From Nocardioides sp. 1609 (GTDB lineage Bacteria > Actinomycetota > Actinomycetes > Propionibacteriales > Nocardioidaceae): a stretch of 64,000 nt of DNA. The notes under the pieces were generated by a model that ran no database searches, was not told where the DNA came from, and saw only the letters and a list, made by a program, of their open reading frames with translations. This document shows, piece by piece, positions 43,524 through 51,632 of this stretch. The translations under genes and the position numbers were made by a program. The stretch is taken from contig NZ_SPUJ01000001.1 in assembly GCF_004522105.1 (NCBI RefSeq), forward strand, positions 1,037,679 through 1,101,678. The letters run 5' to 3'. Within the stretch, counting starts at the first letter, position 1; each line of letters starts with the position of its first letter.

Positions 43524-44252
43524 GTGCAGGGGTCGCGGCGCCGCTCGCCGTTCACGGCGCACCTGGTCAACAGCGTCACCGACGGCGGGGCGCCGCACGT
43601 CGTCGACGACATGCGGCGCGCGATCCTCGCCGGCGACGAGCCGCCCGGCACCCTCATCCCGATCGACGCGGTCGCGCAGTTCTTCGGGTGCAGCCAGATC
43701 CCGGTGCGCGAGGCCCTCAAGGTGCTCATCGGCGAGGGCCTGGTCGACCACGTGCCCCGGGTCGGCTACAGCGTCGCGCAGCTGACCTTCGCCGAGTTCA
43801 GCGAGCTGTACGACGTCCGGCAGGCCCTCGAGTCCTCCGCGCTGCGCGCGGCCGCACCCCGGGCGACCCCGGCCGACCACGACGTCGTCCGCCGCACCCA
43901 CGAGGCGATGGCTGACGCCGTCGCCAGCGGTGACGAGCGGGCCTACCACCGGGCCTCCCGGCTCTTCCACCTCGCGCTCATCGAGCCGGCCGGGATGGCC
44001 CGACTGACGCACATGTACACCGCCGCCTGGAACATGACCGAGCCCGCCCGTCCGATGGCGCGCGTCGACGACCACGGCCGCGCGGCCTTCCACCACGAGC
44101 ACGACCGGATGCTCGGGGCCTTCGTGGCCGGCGACCCCGAGACCCTCGTCGCCGAGTCCGACGCGCACTACGCCCACCTCAAGGCCGAGATCGCCCGGCT
44201 GCGCGACGACCCGGCCCTGTTCCGGTCGGCGCCGGCTATATCTCTCCCGTGA
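43524..44252 (+). CDS. GntR-family regulator, FadR/FCD type
   Basis: A 242-residue regulator with a winged HTH at about residues 26-80 (DDMRRAILAGDEPPGTLIPI, FFGCSQIPVREALKVLIGEG) and a C-terminal FCD ligand domain with metal-binding histidines (HRASRLFHLALI, HHEHDRML, DAHYAHL). It starts with GTG 15 bases after the dioxygenase and is probably cotranscribed. As the only GntR in the island it is the second candidate for the shared promoter box. Confidence 0.88.
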   Translation: MQGSRRRSPFTAHLVNSVTDGGAPHVVDDMRRAILAGDEPPGTLIPIDAVAQFFGCSQIPVREALKVLIGEGLVDHVPRVGYSVAQLTFAEFSELYDVRQALESSALRAAAPRATPADHDVVRRTHEAMADAVASGDERAYHRASRLFHLALIEPAGMARLTHMYTAAWNMTEPARPMARVDDHGRAAFHHEHDRMLGAFVAGDPETLVAESDAHYAHLKAEIARLRDDPALFRSAPAISLP

Positions 44253-44281
44253 CGTCGGGTTCATGCGAGGACGACGGCACC

Positions 44282-44302
44282 GAAACACCGTCTTCCTAGC
44301 GT
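44282..44302 (+). promoter_or_regulatory. Purine-island promoter box (NCS1 permease operon)
   Basis: GAAACACCGTCTTCC starts at 44282, exactly 15 nt before the -10 TAGCGT (44297-44302). It is the best match to the consensus of the six. Transcription from here would give a leader of about 50 bases before ATG 44358, which has GGGAG upstream. Confidence 0.55.
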
Positions 44303-44357
44303 CCTGGCTACCGCGGCGCGGCTCGGAGGAACGCCGCACCCGACCCAGGGAGAACCC

Positions 44358-45890
44358 ATGACCACCATCGAGCCCGGCCACGAGCCGGACGTCGTCGAGG
44401 CCGCCGGCTACCCGCCGGGACGCGGCGTCACGAAGCCGGACTACGACCCGCGGCTGTCGAACGAGGACCTCGACCCGCTCGAGGACCAGTCGTGGAGCAC
44501 CTACAACATCTTCGCGTTCTGGATGTCCGACGTGCACAGCGTCGGCGGCTACGTCACCGCCGGGACGCTGTTCGCGCTCGGCCTGACGAGCTGGCAGGTC
44601 TTCGTCGCCCTCATCGTCGGCATCGTCATCGTGCAGTTCTTCTGCAACCTGGTGGCCAAGCCCAGCCAGGTCGCCGCGGTCCCCTACCCCGTGGTCAGCC
44701 GGGCGTCGTTCGGCGTGCTCGGCGCCAACATCCCGGCCATCATCCGCGGCCTCATCGCCGTCGCCTGGTACGGCGTGCAGACGTTCCTGGCTGCCGGCTC
44801 GCTCACCATCGTGATCCTCAAGCTGTTCCCCGGGCTGACCGACTACGCGACCGGCGACTACAGCTTCCTCGGCCTCAGCCTGCTCGGCTACGTCTCCTTC
44901 ACGATCCTCTGGGTCGCGCAGGCGCTGGTGTTCTGGCGTGGGATGGAGGCGATCCGCAGGTTCATCGACTTCTGCGGACCCGCCGTCTACGTCGCCATGA
45001 TCGTGCTGTGCGGCTACATGCTGGTGCGCGCCGACTGGGACATCTCGTTCCGGCTCTCCGACCAGCGCCTCAGCGGCACCGAGCAGGTCACCGCGATGCT
45101 CGGCGCGATCGCGCTCGTCGTCTCCTACTTCTCCGGCCCGATGCTCAACTTCGGTGACTTCGCCCGCTACGGCAGGTCGTTCGACGCGGTCAAGAAGGGC
45201 AACTTCTGGGGCCTCCCGGTCAACTTCATCGTCTTCTCGCTGCTCGTCGTGCTCACCGCGAGCGCCACGGTGCCGGTCTTCGGCCAGCTGATCACCGACC
45301 CGGTGCACACCGTCGAGGCGATCGACACCTACACCGCGGTGCTGCTCGGCGGCCTGACCTTCGTGATCGCCACCATCGGGATCAACATCGTCGCGAACTT
45401 CATCAGCCCGGCGTTCGACTTCTCGAACGTCTCGCCGCAGAGGATCTCGTGGCGGATGGGCGGCATGATCGCCGCCGTCGGATCGGTGCTGCTGACCCCG
45501 TGGAACTGGTACTCCGACCCGGACGCCATCTTCTGGACCCTCGGCATCCTGGGCGCCCTCATCGGGCCGCTGTTCGGGATCCTGATCGCCGACTACTACC
45601 TGGTGCGCAAGCAGGTCATCGTTGTCGACGACCTCTACACCCTCGACGAGGACGGCGCCTACTACTACACCAAGGGCTACAACCCGGCCGCGGTCAAGGC
45701 CGTCCTCGCTGCCGGCGTCGTCTCCGTGCTCTCGGTCGTGGTCCCCAAGCTCGCGGGCGTCGTCACCTGGCTCCCGGACTACAGCTGGTTCCTCGGCTGC
45801 GGCCTCGGTCTCGGGCTCTACTTCCTGCTCGCCCGGGCCCAGGGGCTGGTCGCACCGGAGTCCGTCGAGGCCGAGGCCGGGGCCCGCTGA
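44358..45890 (+). CDS. NCS1-family nucleobase/allantoin transporter
   Basis: A 510-residue cation symporter of the NCS1 family with about 12 membrane helices. LEDQSWSTYNIFAFWMSDVH and GYVTAGTLFALGLTSWQVF at the N-terminus and the YPVVSRASFGVLGANIPAII and RGLIAVAWYGVQTFLA stretches are family signatures. NCS1 proteins import uracil, cytosine, adenine, allantoin or hydantoins. Position with an allantoin/hydantoin racemase in one operon favours allantoin. Confidence 0.9.
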   Translation: MTTIEPGHEPDVVEAAGYPPGRGVTKPDYDPRLSNEDLDPLEDQSWSTYNIFAFWMSDVHSVGGYVTAGTLFALGLTSWQVFVALIVGIVIVQFFCNLVAKPSQVAAVPYPVVSRASFGVLGANIPAIIRGLIAVAWYGVQTFLAAGSLTIVILKLFPGLTDYATGDYSFLGLSLLGYVSFTILWVAQALVFWRGMEAIRRFIDFCGPAVYVAMIVLCGYMLVRADWDISFRLSDQRLSGTEQVTAMLGAIALVVSYFSGPMLNFGDFARYGRSFDAVKKGNFWGLPVNFIVFSLLVVLTASATVPVFGQLITDPVHTVEAIDTYTAVLLGGLTFVIATIGINIVANFISPAFDFSNVSPQRISWRMGGMIAAVGSVLLTPWNWYSDPDAIFWTLGILGALIGPLFGILIADYYLVRKQVIVVDDLYTLDEDGAYYYTKGYNPAAVKAVLAAGVVSVLSVVVPKLAGVVTWLPDYSWFLGCGLGLGLYFLLARAQGLVAPESVEAEAGAR

Positions 45891-45894
45891 ACCG

Positions 45895-46650
45895 ATGCGG
45901 ACCCCGTCGACACCGGGCCGTCCCGGCCGGCCGATCCGGATCAAGGTGGTCAACCCGAACACCACGGCGTCGATGACCACGCTGGTCGAGCAGTGCGCCC
46001 GGGCCGTCGCCGGCCCGGGCGTCACGGTCGACGCGGTCAACCCGGTGACGGGCCCGGAGTCGATCGAGAGCCACTACGACGAGGCCCTCGCGACGCCCGG
46101 CCTCCTGGCCGAGATCGCGGCCGGTGAGGTCGAGGGGTACGACGGCTACGTGATCGCCTGCTTCGGCGACCCCGGCCTGCTCGCCGCGCGCGAGCTGGCC
46201 CGGGGGCCCGTGGTCGGCATCGCCGAGGCCGCGATGCGCAGCGCCGGCTACCTCGGGCGCTCGTTCAGCGTGGTCACCACGCTCGCGCGCACGATCGGGC
46301 ACGCGCAGGACATCGCCCACGCCTACGGCGTCGCCTCCCTGTGCGCCGGCATCCACGCCTGCGAGATCCCCGTCGTCGAGCTCGAGAGGGACCCCGCGGC
46401 GCGCGCCACGATCCTGGCCGCCTGCCACTCGGCGCTGGTCGACGACGGCTCCGACGTCCTGGTGCTCGGCTGCGCGGGGATGGCCGACCTGTGCTCCTGG
46501 CTCGCCGACGAGCTCGGCGTCCCCGTCGTCGACGGCGTCGCCGCGGCCGTGACCGTCGTCGAGGGACTGGTGCGGGCGGGGCTGCGGACCAGCAAGCGCG
46601 GCGAGCTCGCCCCACCACCGGTCAAGCGCCGCAGCACCGCCTACGCCTGA
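45895..46650 (+). CDS. Allantoin/hydantoin racemase (Asp/Glu racemase family)
   Basis: A 251-residue cofactor-independent racemase. The two catalytic cysteines are in VIACFGDPGLLAARE and VLVLGCAGMADL; the N-terminal RIKVVNPNTTASMTTLVEQC and AVNPVTGPESIESHYDEALA match the HyuA/HpxA group. It would convert (R)- to (S)-allantoin so that both enantiomers reach allantoinase. It starts 4 bases after the permease stop. The last 10 bases overlap the convergent DUF1275 gene. Confidence 0.87.
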   Translation: MRTPSTPGRPGRPIRIKVVNPNTTASMTTLVEQCARAVAGPGVTVDAVNPVTGPESIESHYDEALATPGLLAEIAAGEVEGYDGYVIACFGDPGLLAARELARGPVVGIAEAAMRSAGYLGRSFSVVTTLARTIGHAQDIAHAYGVASLCAGIHACEIPVVELERDPAARATILAACHSALVDDGSDVLVLGCAGMADLCSWLADELGVPVVDGVAAAVTVVEGLVRAGLRTSKRGELAPPPVKRRSTAYA

Positions 46651-47342
46651 GCCGGCCCCGTCGCGACCCGCGCGTGCACCGCGCCCACGACGGTCGCCAC
46701 CGCGACGACCACGCCCGACAGCACCAGGCCGGCACCCAGGTGCCACCGCAGGAGGGCGGCGCCCGCGGCGGCGCCGGCGAGGATGAGCACGACGGCGAGC
46801 AGGCGGCGTCCGGAGCCACCACCCTTGCCGGAGCCGAGCGTGGAGTCGGCGGCCAGGCCGGTGATGGTCGAGGTGACGACGACGGTGGTGACGTCCTTGA
46901 CGGCGATGAAGCGGGCGGTCGCGGCCTGCACGCCCATCGCGGCGCCGAGCACCGTGGTCACCGTGATCTCGACCCAGCGGCCGGGGTGGTCACCCACCGC
47001 GAACAGGACCACCGCGAGGGCGAGGACCAGCACGGCCACCGTCGCGAACAGCGCCGTCGTCAGGCCGGTCCACGCGCCGGCGGCGCGCCTCAGCACCCGG
47101 CCACCGAGGGCCGCGCCGGCCATGAACCCACCCAGCGCGAGCAGCGGACCGAGCACCGGGAGGTCGTCGGCCCCGACCAGCGCCATGCCGAGGATGACGA
47201 CGTTGCCGGTCATGTTCCCGGTGAACACCCGGTCGAGGCCGAGGTAGCCCACGGCGTCGACGACACCCGTGCCGAAGGTCAGCAGCAGCATCAGCCACAG
47301 GTGCACGCGGTCGGACGGCAGTGCGGCCAGGTGGTTCCTCAC
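46641..47342 (-). CDS. DUF1275/YoaK-family membrane protein
   Basis: A 233-residue membrane protein with six hydrophobic helices. LMLLLTFGTGVVDAVGYLGL followed by VFTGNMTGNVVILGMAL is the DUF1275 signature; MGVQAATARFIAVKDVTTVV and TSTITGLAAD are also conserved. The function of the family is unknown. GTG 47342 has an AAGGA about 9 nt upstream. It marks the right border of the purine island, facing it. Confidence 0.85.
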   Translation of the reverse strand: MRNHLAALPSDRVHLWLMLLLTFGTGVVDAVGYLGLDRVFTGNMTGNVVILGMALVGADDLPVLGPLLALGGFMAGAALGGRVLRRAAGAWTGLTTALFATVAVLVLALAVVLFAVGDHPGRWVEITVTTVLGAAMGVQAATARFIAVKDVTTVVVTSTITGLAADSTLGSGKGGGSGRRLLAVVLILAGAAAGAALLRWHLGAGLVLSGVVVAVATVVGAVHARVATGPAQA

Positions 47343-47471
47343 CCGGTGATCCTTCCAGCCGCCGGCGCCGCGCGCCGACGGCTGCGCCGGCGCGAGACGC
47401 GGAGTGCCCCGGGTCGTCTCGCCCGTCGGGCAGCAATCCCGCGATCTCCCCCGGAGACGCCCGGGCATCTC

Positions 47472-47499
47472 TACGCTCCTCCCCATGGTGCGGGCATGA
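47472..47499 (+). promoter_or_regulatory. Leaderless promoter with a 4-codon upstream frame
   Basis: The -10 TACGCT (47472-47477) is 7 bases before ATG 47485. That ATG opens the frame Met-Val-Arg-Ala-stop, whose stop overlaps the ATG of the GGDEF-EAL gene (47496). No ribosome site precedes either. Translation of the large gene probably depends on reinitiation from the mini-frame. Confidence 0.4.
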
Positions 47500-49088
47500 G
47501 CGGGGACGATCGCGTCCTCATCGACGTCCTCGCGGAGGCGGCCACCGAGATGCCGTGGCCGGAGGAGCGGATCGAGGAGTGGCTCCTCGGCTGGTCGCGA
47601 CGGGCGGTGCCGGGCGACGTCCGGGTCCAGGGCTTCGCCACGCCGCCCCCCGACATCAGCCTGGACCTCGGCGAGCAGCACTTCCTCGTCGCCCGACGGC
47701 CGCCCGACGGCGTCCCGTTCTCCGAGCTCGACCGTCGGCTGCTCCACGCGCTGGTCACGATGGCGACCGCGTCGCGGAACGCCGCCCGCCGCGACGCCCG
47801 GCTGCGCCGGCAGGCGCTGACCGACGAGCTCACCGGGCTGTGGCAGCAGGGCCACTTCCGCGAGCTGCTCGACCAGACGATGAGCTCGCGCACCGACGAG
47901 ACGCTGGCCGTGCTGTTCCTCGACATCGACGGCATGAAGGGGCTCAACGAGACCCTCGGGCACCTCGACGCCGACGTGGTGCTGCAGGAGGTCGGTGCCC
48001 GGCTGCGCAGCGAGGTCCTGCCGCCCGGGTCCTTCGCCGCACGGATGGGGGGCGACGAGTTCGCCGCCGTCGTCCGGCACCTCCAGGACGCCGCCGACCT
48101 CGAGCGCCTGGTCGCCGACCTCCACGAGACGTTGCGCGGGCCGATCCTCGTCGGCGACGCCGTCCTGCAGGTCGAGGTGAGCATCGGCGAGGCGCTGTCG
48201 CTGTCGGGCACCGACGACCCCGACGCGCTGCTGCGCCGCGCCGAGCGGCAGATGCGCCAGCGCAAGCGGGCGCGCACCCCGGCGACGCTCCCGCCCCGGT
48301 GGTACGACGACCGCACCGTGCTCCGCGACATGATCGACCAGGGGCGGGTCGAGGTCGCCTACCAGCCCGTCGTCGACCTGGTCGCCGAGGAGATCGTCGG
48401 CTACGAGGCGCTGGTGCGCGCCCGCCAGCTCGAGTTCGGGCCGGTCTCGCCGATGATGCTGATCGGCGCCGCCGCCCAGCTCCGCATGCTCGACGAGCTG
48501 ACCGCCGTCGTCCTCGACCACGGGATCGAGACGATGCGCTCGATCGCCGCGCGGGCCGGACGGCCGCTGACGCTCGGCGTCAACATCGAGTTCGAGCAGC
48601 TCCACGAGGACAGCCGCCTGCTCCGCTCGCTGCCCGGTCGGATGGCCGGCCTCGACGTCCACCTCGTGCTGGAGATCTCCGAGCGGCACGTCACCCGCTG
48701 GACGCCGTCGCAGCGCGCGATGGCGGCCGAGCTGGCCGCCGGCGGCATCGGTCTCGCCGTCGACGACTTCGGCGCCGGGTACTCCGCCCTCGGGCTGCTC
48801 ACCAGCTGGGAGTGGGAGTGGGTCAAGATCGACCGCGCACTCATCGCCGACACCGGGGGGAGCGGCGGACGCACGGTGCTCGGCAACGTCGGGCGGATGA
48901 TCGGCGAGCTCGACCAGGTCGCCGTCGCCGAGGGGATCGAGACCGCCGCCGAGGCCGCCGCCGCCCAGGCGCTCGGCATCACCCTGGCCCAGGGCACCTA
49001 CTTCGCCCCGCCCGCGCCCGCCGAGGCCGCGCTGGCCTCGGTCTCCTCGCTGGGGCTGCGGATGCCGGTCGGGAGGAGCCCCGAGTAG
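47496..49088 (+). CDS. GGDEF-EAL domain protein (c-di-GMP synthesis/breakdown)
   Basis: A 530-residue protein. Residues 1-105 are a degenerate GAF-like input region. The GGDEF domain (about 110-260) has an intact GGDEF at 185-189 and DIDGMKGLNETLGH. The EAL domain (about 275-515) has EAL at 304-306, VNIEFEQL, the catalytic DDFGAGYS, KIDRAL and AEGIET. Both activities are possible on motif grounds; whether it is a cyclase, phosphodiesterase or both is open. There is no membrane segment, so it is cytoplasmic. Start set at ATG 47496, which follows a 4-codon frame. Confidence 0.92.
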   Translation: MSGDDRVLIDVLAEAATEMPWPEERIEEWLLGWSRRAVPGDVRVQGFATPPPDISLDLGEQHFLVARRPPDGVPFSELDRRLLHALVTMATASRNAARRDARLRRQALTDELTGLWQQGHFRELLDQTMSSRTDETLAVLFLDIDGMKGLNETLGHLDADVVLQEVGARLRSEVLPPGSFAARMGGDEFAAVVRHLQDAADLERLVADLHETLRGPILVGDAVLQVEVSIGEALSLSGTDDPDALLRRAERQMRQRKRARTPATLPPRWYDDRTVLRDMIDQGRVEVAYQPVVDLVAEEIVGYEALVRARQLEFGPVSPMMLIGAAAQLRMLDELTAVVLDHGIETMRSIAARAGRPLTLGVNIEFEQLHEDSRLLRSLPGRMAGLDVHLVLEISERHVTRWTPSQRAMAAELAAGGIGLAVDDFGAGYSALGLLTSWEWEWVKIDRALIADTGGSGGRTVLGNVGRMIGELDQVAVAEGIETAAEAAAAQALGITLAQGTYFAPPAPAEAALASVSSLGLRMPVGRSPE

Positions 49089-49133
49089 CCGGCCGGTCCG
49101 CGGCCGGTCGGCCTGCGGGGCTGCCCGATCCAC

Positions 49134-49192
49134 GCAATTGCCGACGCTGGCTCACTTCTCACCGCGAGAACTGAGCCAGCGTCGGCAATTGC
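49134..49192. repeat. Long near-perfect intergenic hairpin
   Basis: The 21-base arms 49134-49154 and 49172-49192 are exactly complementary. After a single C-C mismatch the stem continues for 5 more pairs (TTCTC/GAGAA) around the loop ACCGC. It lies between two genes in the same direction, 46 bases after the GGDEF-EAL stop. No T-run follows on either strand, so it is not a classical terminator. It may be a REP-type element or protein-binding palindrome. Confidence 0.85.
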
Positions 49193-49237
49193 ACGCGTGG
49201 GGGCCGACCTGTCGGTGGTCGCGGCAACACTGGCGCC

Positions 49238-50350
49238 ATGGACACCGGGACCGCCGTCACCCTCGCCCTCGGCCTGCTGCTCGGTCTGGTGGCTGGTGGC
49301 GCGCTGGGGTACGCCGCCGGCCTCCTGCGCCCGCGACCGGACCCTGCCGCGGCGCCGGTCGACGCCGCTGCGGAGCGCCGGCTCGACGCGGCGCTCGACC
49401 AGCAGGCCGTCGTCCGCGAGAGTCTCGAGCGGCTGCACGACCAGATGCGCGACCTCGAGCACAACCGGATCTCGTGGCAGAGCCAGCTGCACCAGCAGGT
49501 CAACGACATGCGCTCCTCCACCGACTCGCTGCGCCGCGAGACCCAGACGCTGTCCACGGCGCTGCGCAAGCCGCAGGTGCGGGGGCAGTGGGGCGAGCTG
49601 CACCTGCGTCGCGCCGTCGAGCTCGCCGGCATGGTCGACCGGTGCGACTTCTCCGAGCAGGTGCGCCTCGACGACGGCGCCCGGCGTCCCGACCTCGTGG
49701 TGCACCTGGCCGGTGGCCGGTCGGTCGTCGTCGACTCCAAGGTCCCGCTCGATGCCTTCCTCGACGCCACCGGGTCCGACGACGACGACGTCCGCGCGCA
49801 CCACCTGGCCCGGCACGCGCGCCAGCTGCGCACCCACGTCGACCAGCTCGGCTCGAAGGGCTACTGGCGATCGTTGCCGGAGTCCCCGGAGTTCGTCGTG
49901 CTCTTCGTGCCGGCGGAGTCGTTCCTGTCCGCGGCGCTGGAGGAGGACGGCTCGCTCCTCGAGCACGCCGCCGGGCGCGGCGTCGTGCTCGCCACGCCGA
50001 CCACGCTGATCGCCCTGCTGCGCACGGTCGCGCACGGCTGGACCCACGAGGCACTCACCACGCAGGCCGGGGAGATCCACCGGCTCGGGCGCGAGCTGCA
50101 CGGTCGGCTGGGCACGTTCGGCGCACACCTCGACCGGGTGGGGCGCTCCCTCAACGGCGCCGTCGAGCACTACAACAGCGCCGTCGGCTCCCTCGACGCG
50201 CGCGTCCTGGTGCAGGCGCGCCGCTTCGAGGACCTCGGCGTGACCTCCGATGAGCTGCCCACGCCCCGCGCCGTCCCGCTCAGAGCGGTGCGCCCCGCCC
50301 GGCGCGCCGACACCGAGGACGACCCGCCGCGCCGTAGTTTGGAGCTGTGA
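49238..50350 (+). CDS. rmuC: DNA recombination protein RmuC
   Basis: A 370-residue RmuC-family protein, thought to limit rearrangements at inverted repeats. There is one N-terminal membrane helix (about residues 6-30), a coiled-coil region (about 45-110), then the nuclease-like core with GQWGELHLRRAVELAGM, RPDLVVHLAGGRSVVVDSKV, PEFVVLFVPAESFLSAALEE and GVVLATPTTLIALLRTVAHG. Its start lies 6 nt after AACACT. Notably it sits just behind a long palindrome. Confidence 0.92.
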   Translation: MDTGTAVTLALGLLLGLVAGGALGYAAGLLRPRPDPAAAPVDAAAERRLDAALDQQAVVRESLERLHDQMRDLEHNRISWQSQLHQQVNDMRSSTDSLRRETQTLSTALRKPQVRGQWGELHLRRAVELAGMVDRCDFSEQVRLDDGARRPDLVVHLAGGRSVVVDSKVPLDAFLDATGSDDDDVRAHHLARHARQLRTHVDQLGSKGYWRSLPESPEFVVLFVPAESFLSAALEEDGSLLEHAAGRGVVLATPTTLIALLRTVAHGWTHEALTTQAGEIHRLGRELHGRLGTFGAHLDRVGRSLNGAVEHYNSAVGSLDARVLVQARRFEDLGVTSDELPTPRAVPLRAVRPARRADTEDDPPRRSLEL

Positions 50351-50841
50351 ACCTGCCCGGGTCCCGCACGGTGTGGGAGGAAGGTCACGAGCCCGGCCGC
50401 GAGATGGCCGCGCTCGGGGTCGCGCTCGCCCTCACCGCGGCCGCCGTCGACCTGTTGCTCACCGCCGAGGTCGGACTGCTCTTCGACATCGGCTTCGTCG
50501 CCCTGTGCGTCGGGCTCGCCCTCGCGGTCCGGCTGCCGGACTTCTTCACCGTCGGCGTGCTGCCGCCGTTGCTGATGCTGTCGACGTTCCTGCTGCTCGC
50601 GATGTCGCGCTCCGAGGCGATCGCCCGCGCCGACGACGGCGTCGTCCAGGCCGTCATCTCCGGGTTGTCGCACCACGCCGTGGCACTGGCCCTCGGCTAC
50701 GGGCTGGCGCTCGTCGTCCTCGTCGTCCGGCAGCGGGTCGCCGCAGCCCGTGGCGAGCTCGGTGCCGACGCCCCCGACGCCCGTGAGGTCGCCGAGGTCC
50801 CGCTCAGGCGAAGCGGTCCGGGTCCCCGGCTCCCCGCCTGA
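50347..50841 (+). CDS. Four-helix membrane protein of unknown function
   Basis: A 164-residue protein with four hydrophobic helices at about residues 21-38, 45-60, 65-82 and 103-124, and a hydrophilic C-terminal tail. GTG 50347 overlaps the rmuC stop (GTGA) and is also 6 nt after TAGTTT, so it can be both coupled to rmuC and transcribed separately. It belongs to a group of proteins seen next to rmuC and DUF6542-like genes in actinobacteria, but I cannot name a function. Its 3' end overlaps the convergent gene by 38 bases. Confidence 0.7.
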   Translation: MNLPGSRTVWEEGHEPGREMAALGVALALTAAAVDLLLTAEVGLLFDIGFVALCVGLALAVRLPDFFTVGVLPPLLMLSTFLLLAMSRSEAIARADDGVVQAVISGLSHHAVALALGYGLALVVLVVRQRVAAARGELGADAPDAREVAEVPLRRSGPGPRLPA

Positions 50842-51424
50842 TCACCTCGGGCTCACCGCTCGACCAGTCGACCACGGTCGTCGACTCCGCCGGGGTCTCA
50901 CCGGCCTCCACGACGACGTCGACCTCGTGGTCGAGGTCCTCCTTGATCTCCCAGCCCATGGTGCGCGGCTCGGTCTCACCCGGCAGGATCAGGGAGCTGC
51001 TCAGCAGCGGCTCCCCCAACGCCTCCAGCAGCTGCTGCACGAAGCGGTGGTCGGGGATCCGCACCCCCACGGTCTTCTTCTTCGGGTGCAGCAGCCGCTT
51101 GGGCACCTCGGGCATCGCGGGCAGGATGAACGTGTACGGACCCGGTGTCGCCGACCGGATCGCCCGGAACGCCGCGTTGTCGACGTGCACCAGCTGACCG
51201 AGCTGCGAGAAGTCCTTGCACACGAGCGTGAAGTGGTGCCGGTCGTCGAGGCCCCGGATCCGGAGGATCCGGTCGCGCCCGGCGCGGTTGCCGATCCGCG
51301 ACCCGAGCGCGTACCCCGAGTCGGTCGGGTAGGCGATCAGCTGGTCGTCGAGCAGCGCGTCCACCACCTGCTGCACCAGCCGCGGCTGCGGGTTGTCCGG
51401 GTGGATGTCGACGAAGCGGGCCAT
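50804..51424 (-). CDS. Sua5/YciO/YrdC-family protein (threonylcarbamoyl-AMP synthase-like)
   Basis: A 206-residue protein with the dsRNA-binding-like YrdC fold. LIAYPTDSGYALGSRIGNRA, RHHFTLVCKDFSQLGQLVHV, TPGPYTFILPA and KKKTVGVRIPDHRFVQQLLE are signature segments; the last is close to the YciO branch. True TsaC/Sua5 enzymes make threonylcarbamoyl-AMP for tRNA t6A; YciO may act differently, so the role is provisional. ATG 51424 follows a GAGAAT box by 6 nt, minus strand. Confidence 0.87.
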   Translation of the reverse strand: MARFVDIHPDNPQPRLVQQVVDALLDDQLIAYPTDSGYALGSRIGNRAGRDRILRIRGLDDRHHFTLVCKDFSQLGQLVHVDNAAFRAIRSATPGPYTFILPAMPEVPKRLLHPKKKTVGVRIPDHRFVQQLLEALGEPLLSSSLILPGETEPRTMGWEIKEDLDHEVDVVVEAGETPAESTTVVDWSSGEPEVIRRGAGDPDRFA

Positions 51425-51491
51425 GGCCCCATTCTCCACCTCCGCCACGCCGATCCCCCACCTCGAGGTGCCGGGTCGGCGCGGACCCGTC

Positions 51492-51523
51492 GCCGACCCG
51501 TCGCCGATCACTGACGGGTCGGC
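51492..51523. repeat. Inverted repeat between divergent genes
   Basis: GCCGACCCGTC (51492-51502) and GACGGGTCGGC (51513-51523) form an 11-bp perfect hairpin with a 10-base loop. It is located between the start of the Sua5-like gene and the glycosyltransferase promoter (-10 TAGACA near 51590). It may be an operator; a terminator would not be expected between divergent genes. Confidence 0.6.
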
Positions 51524-51632
51524 GTGGCGGGAGGCGGATTTCATGGCGGGCACCTGGTTCAGGCACAGTGTTCGTGGCGTTCGGCCCGGTAGACAGAGGA
51601 TCCGAGCCAGCTCCGACGAAGGACCGACCACG

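Noticed and set aside
42475..46040. Minus-strand frame of about 1,200 codons opposite the dioxygenase, GntR and NCS1 genes
   Set aside because: Composition is the reverse shadow of well-supported plus-strand genes; no motif, ribosome site or start context.
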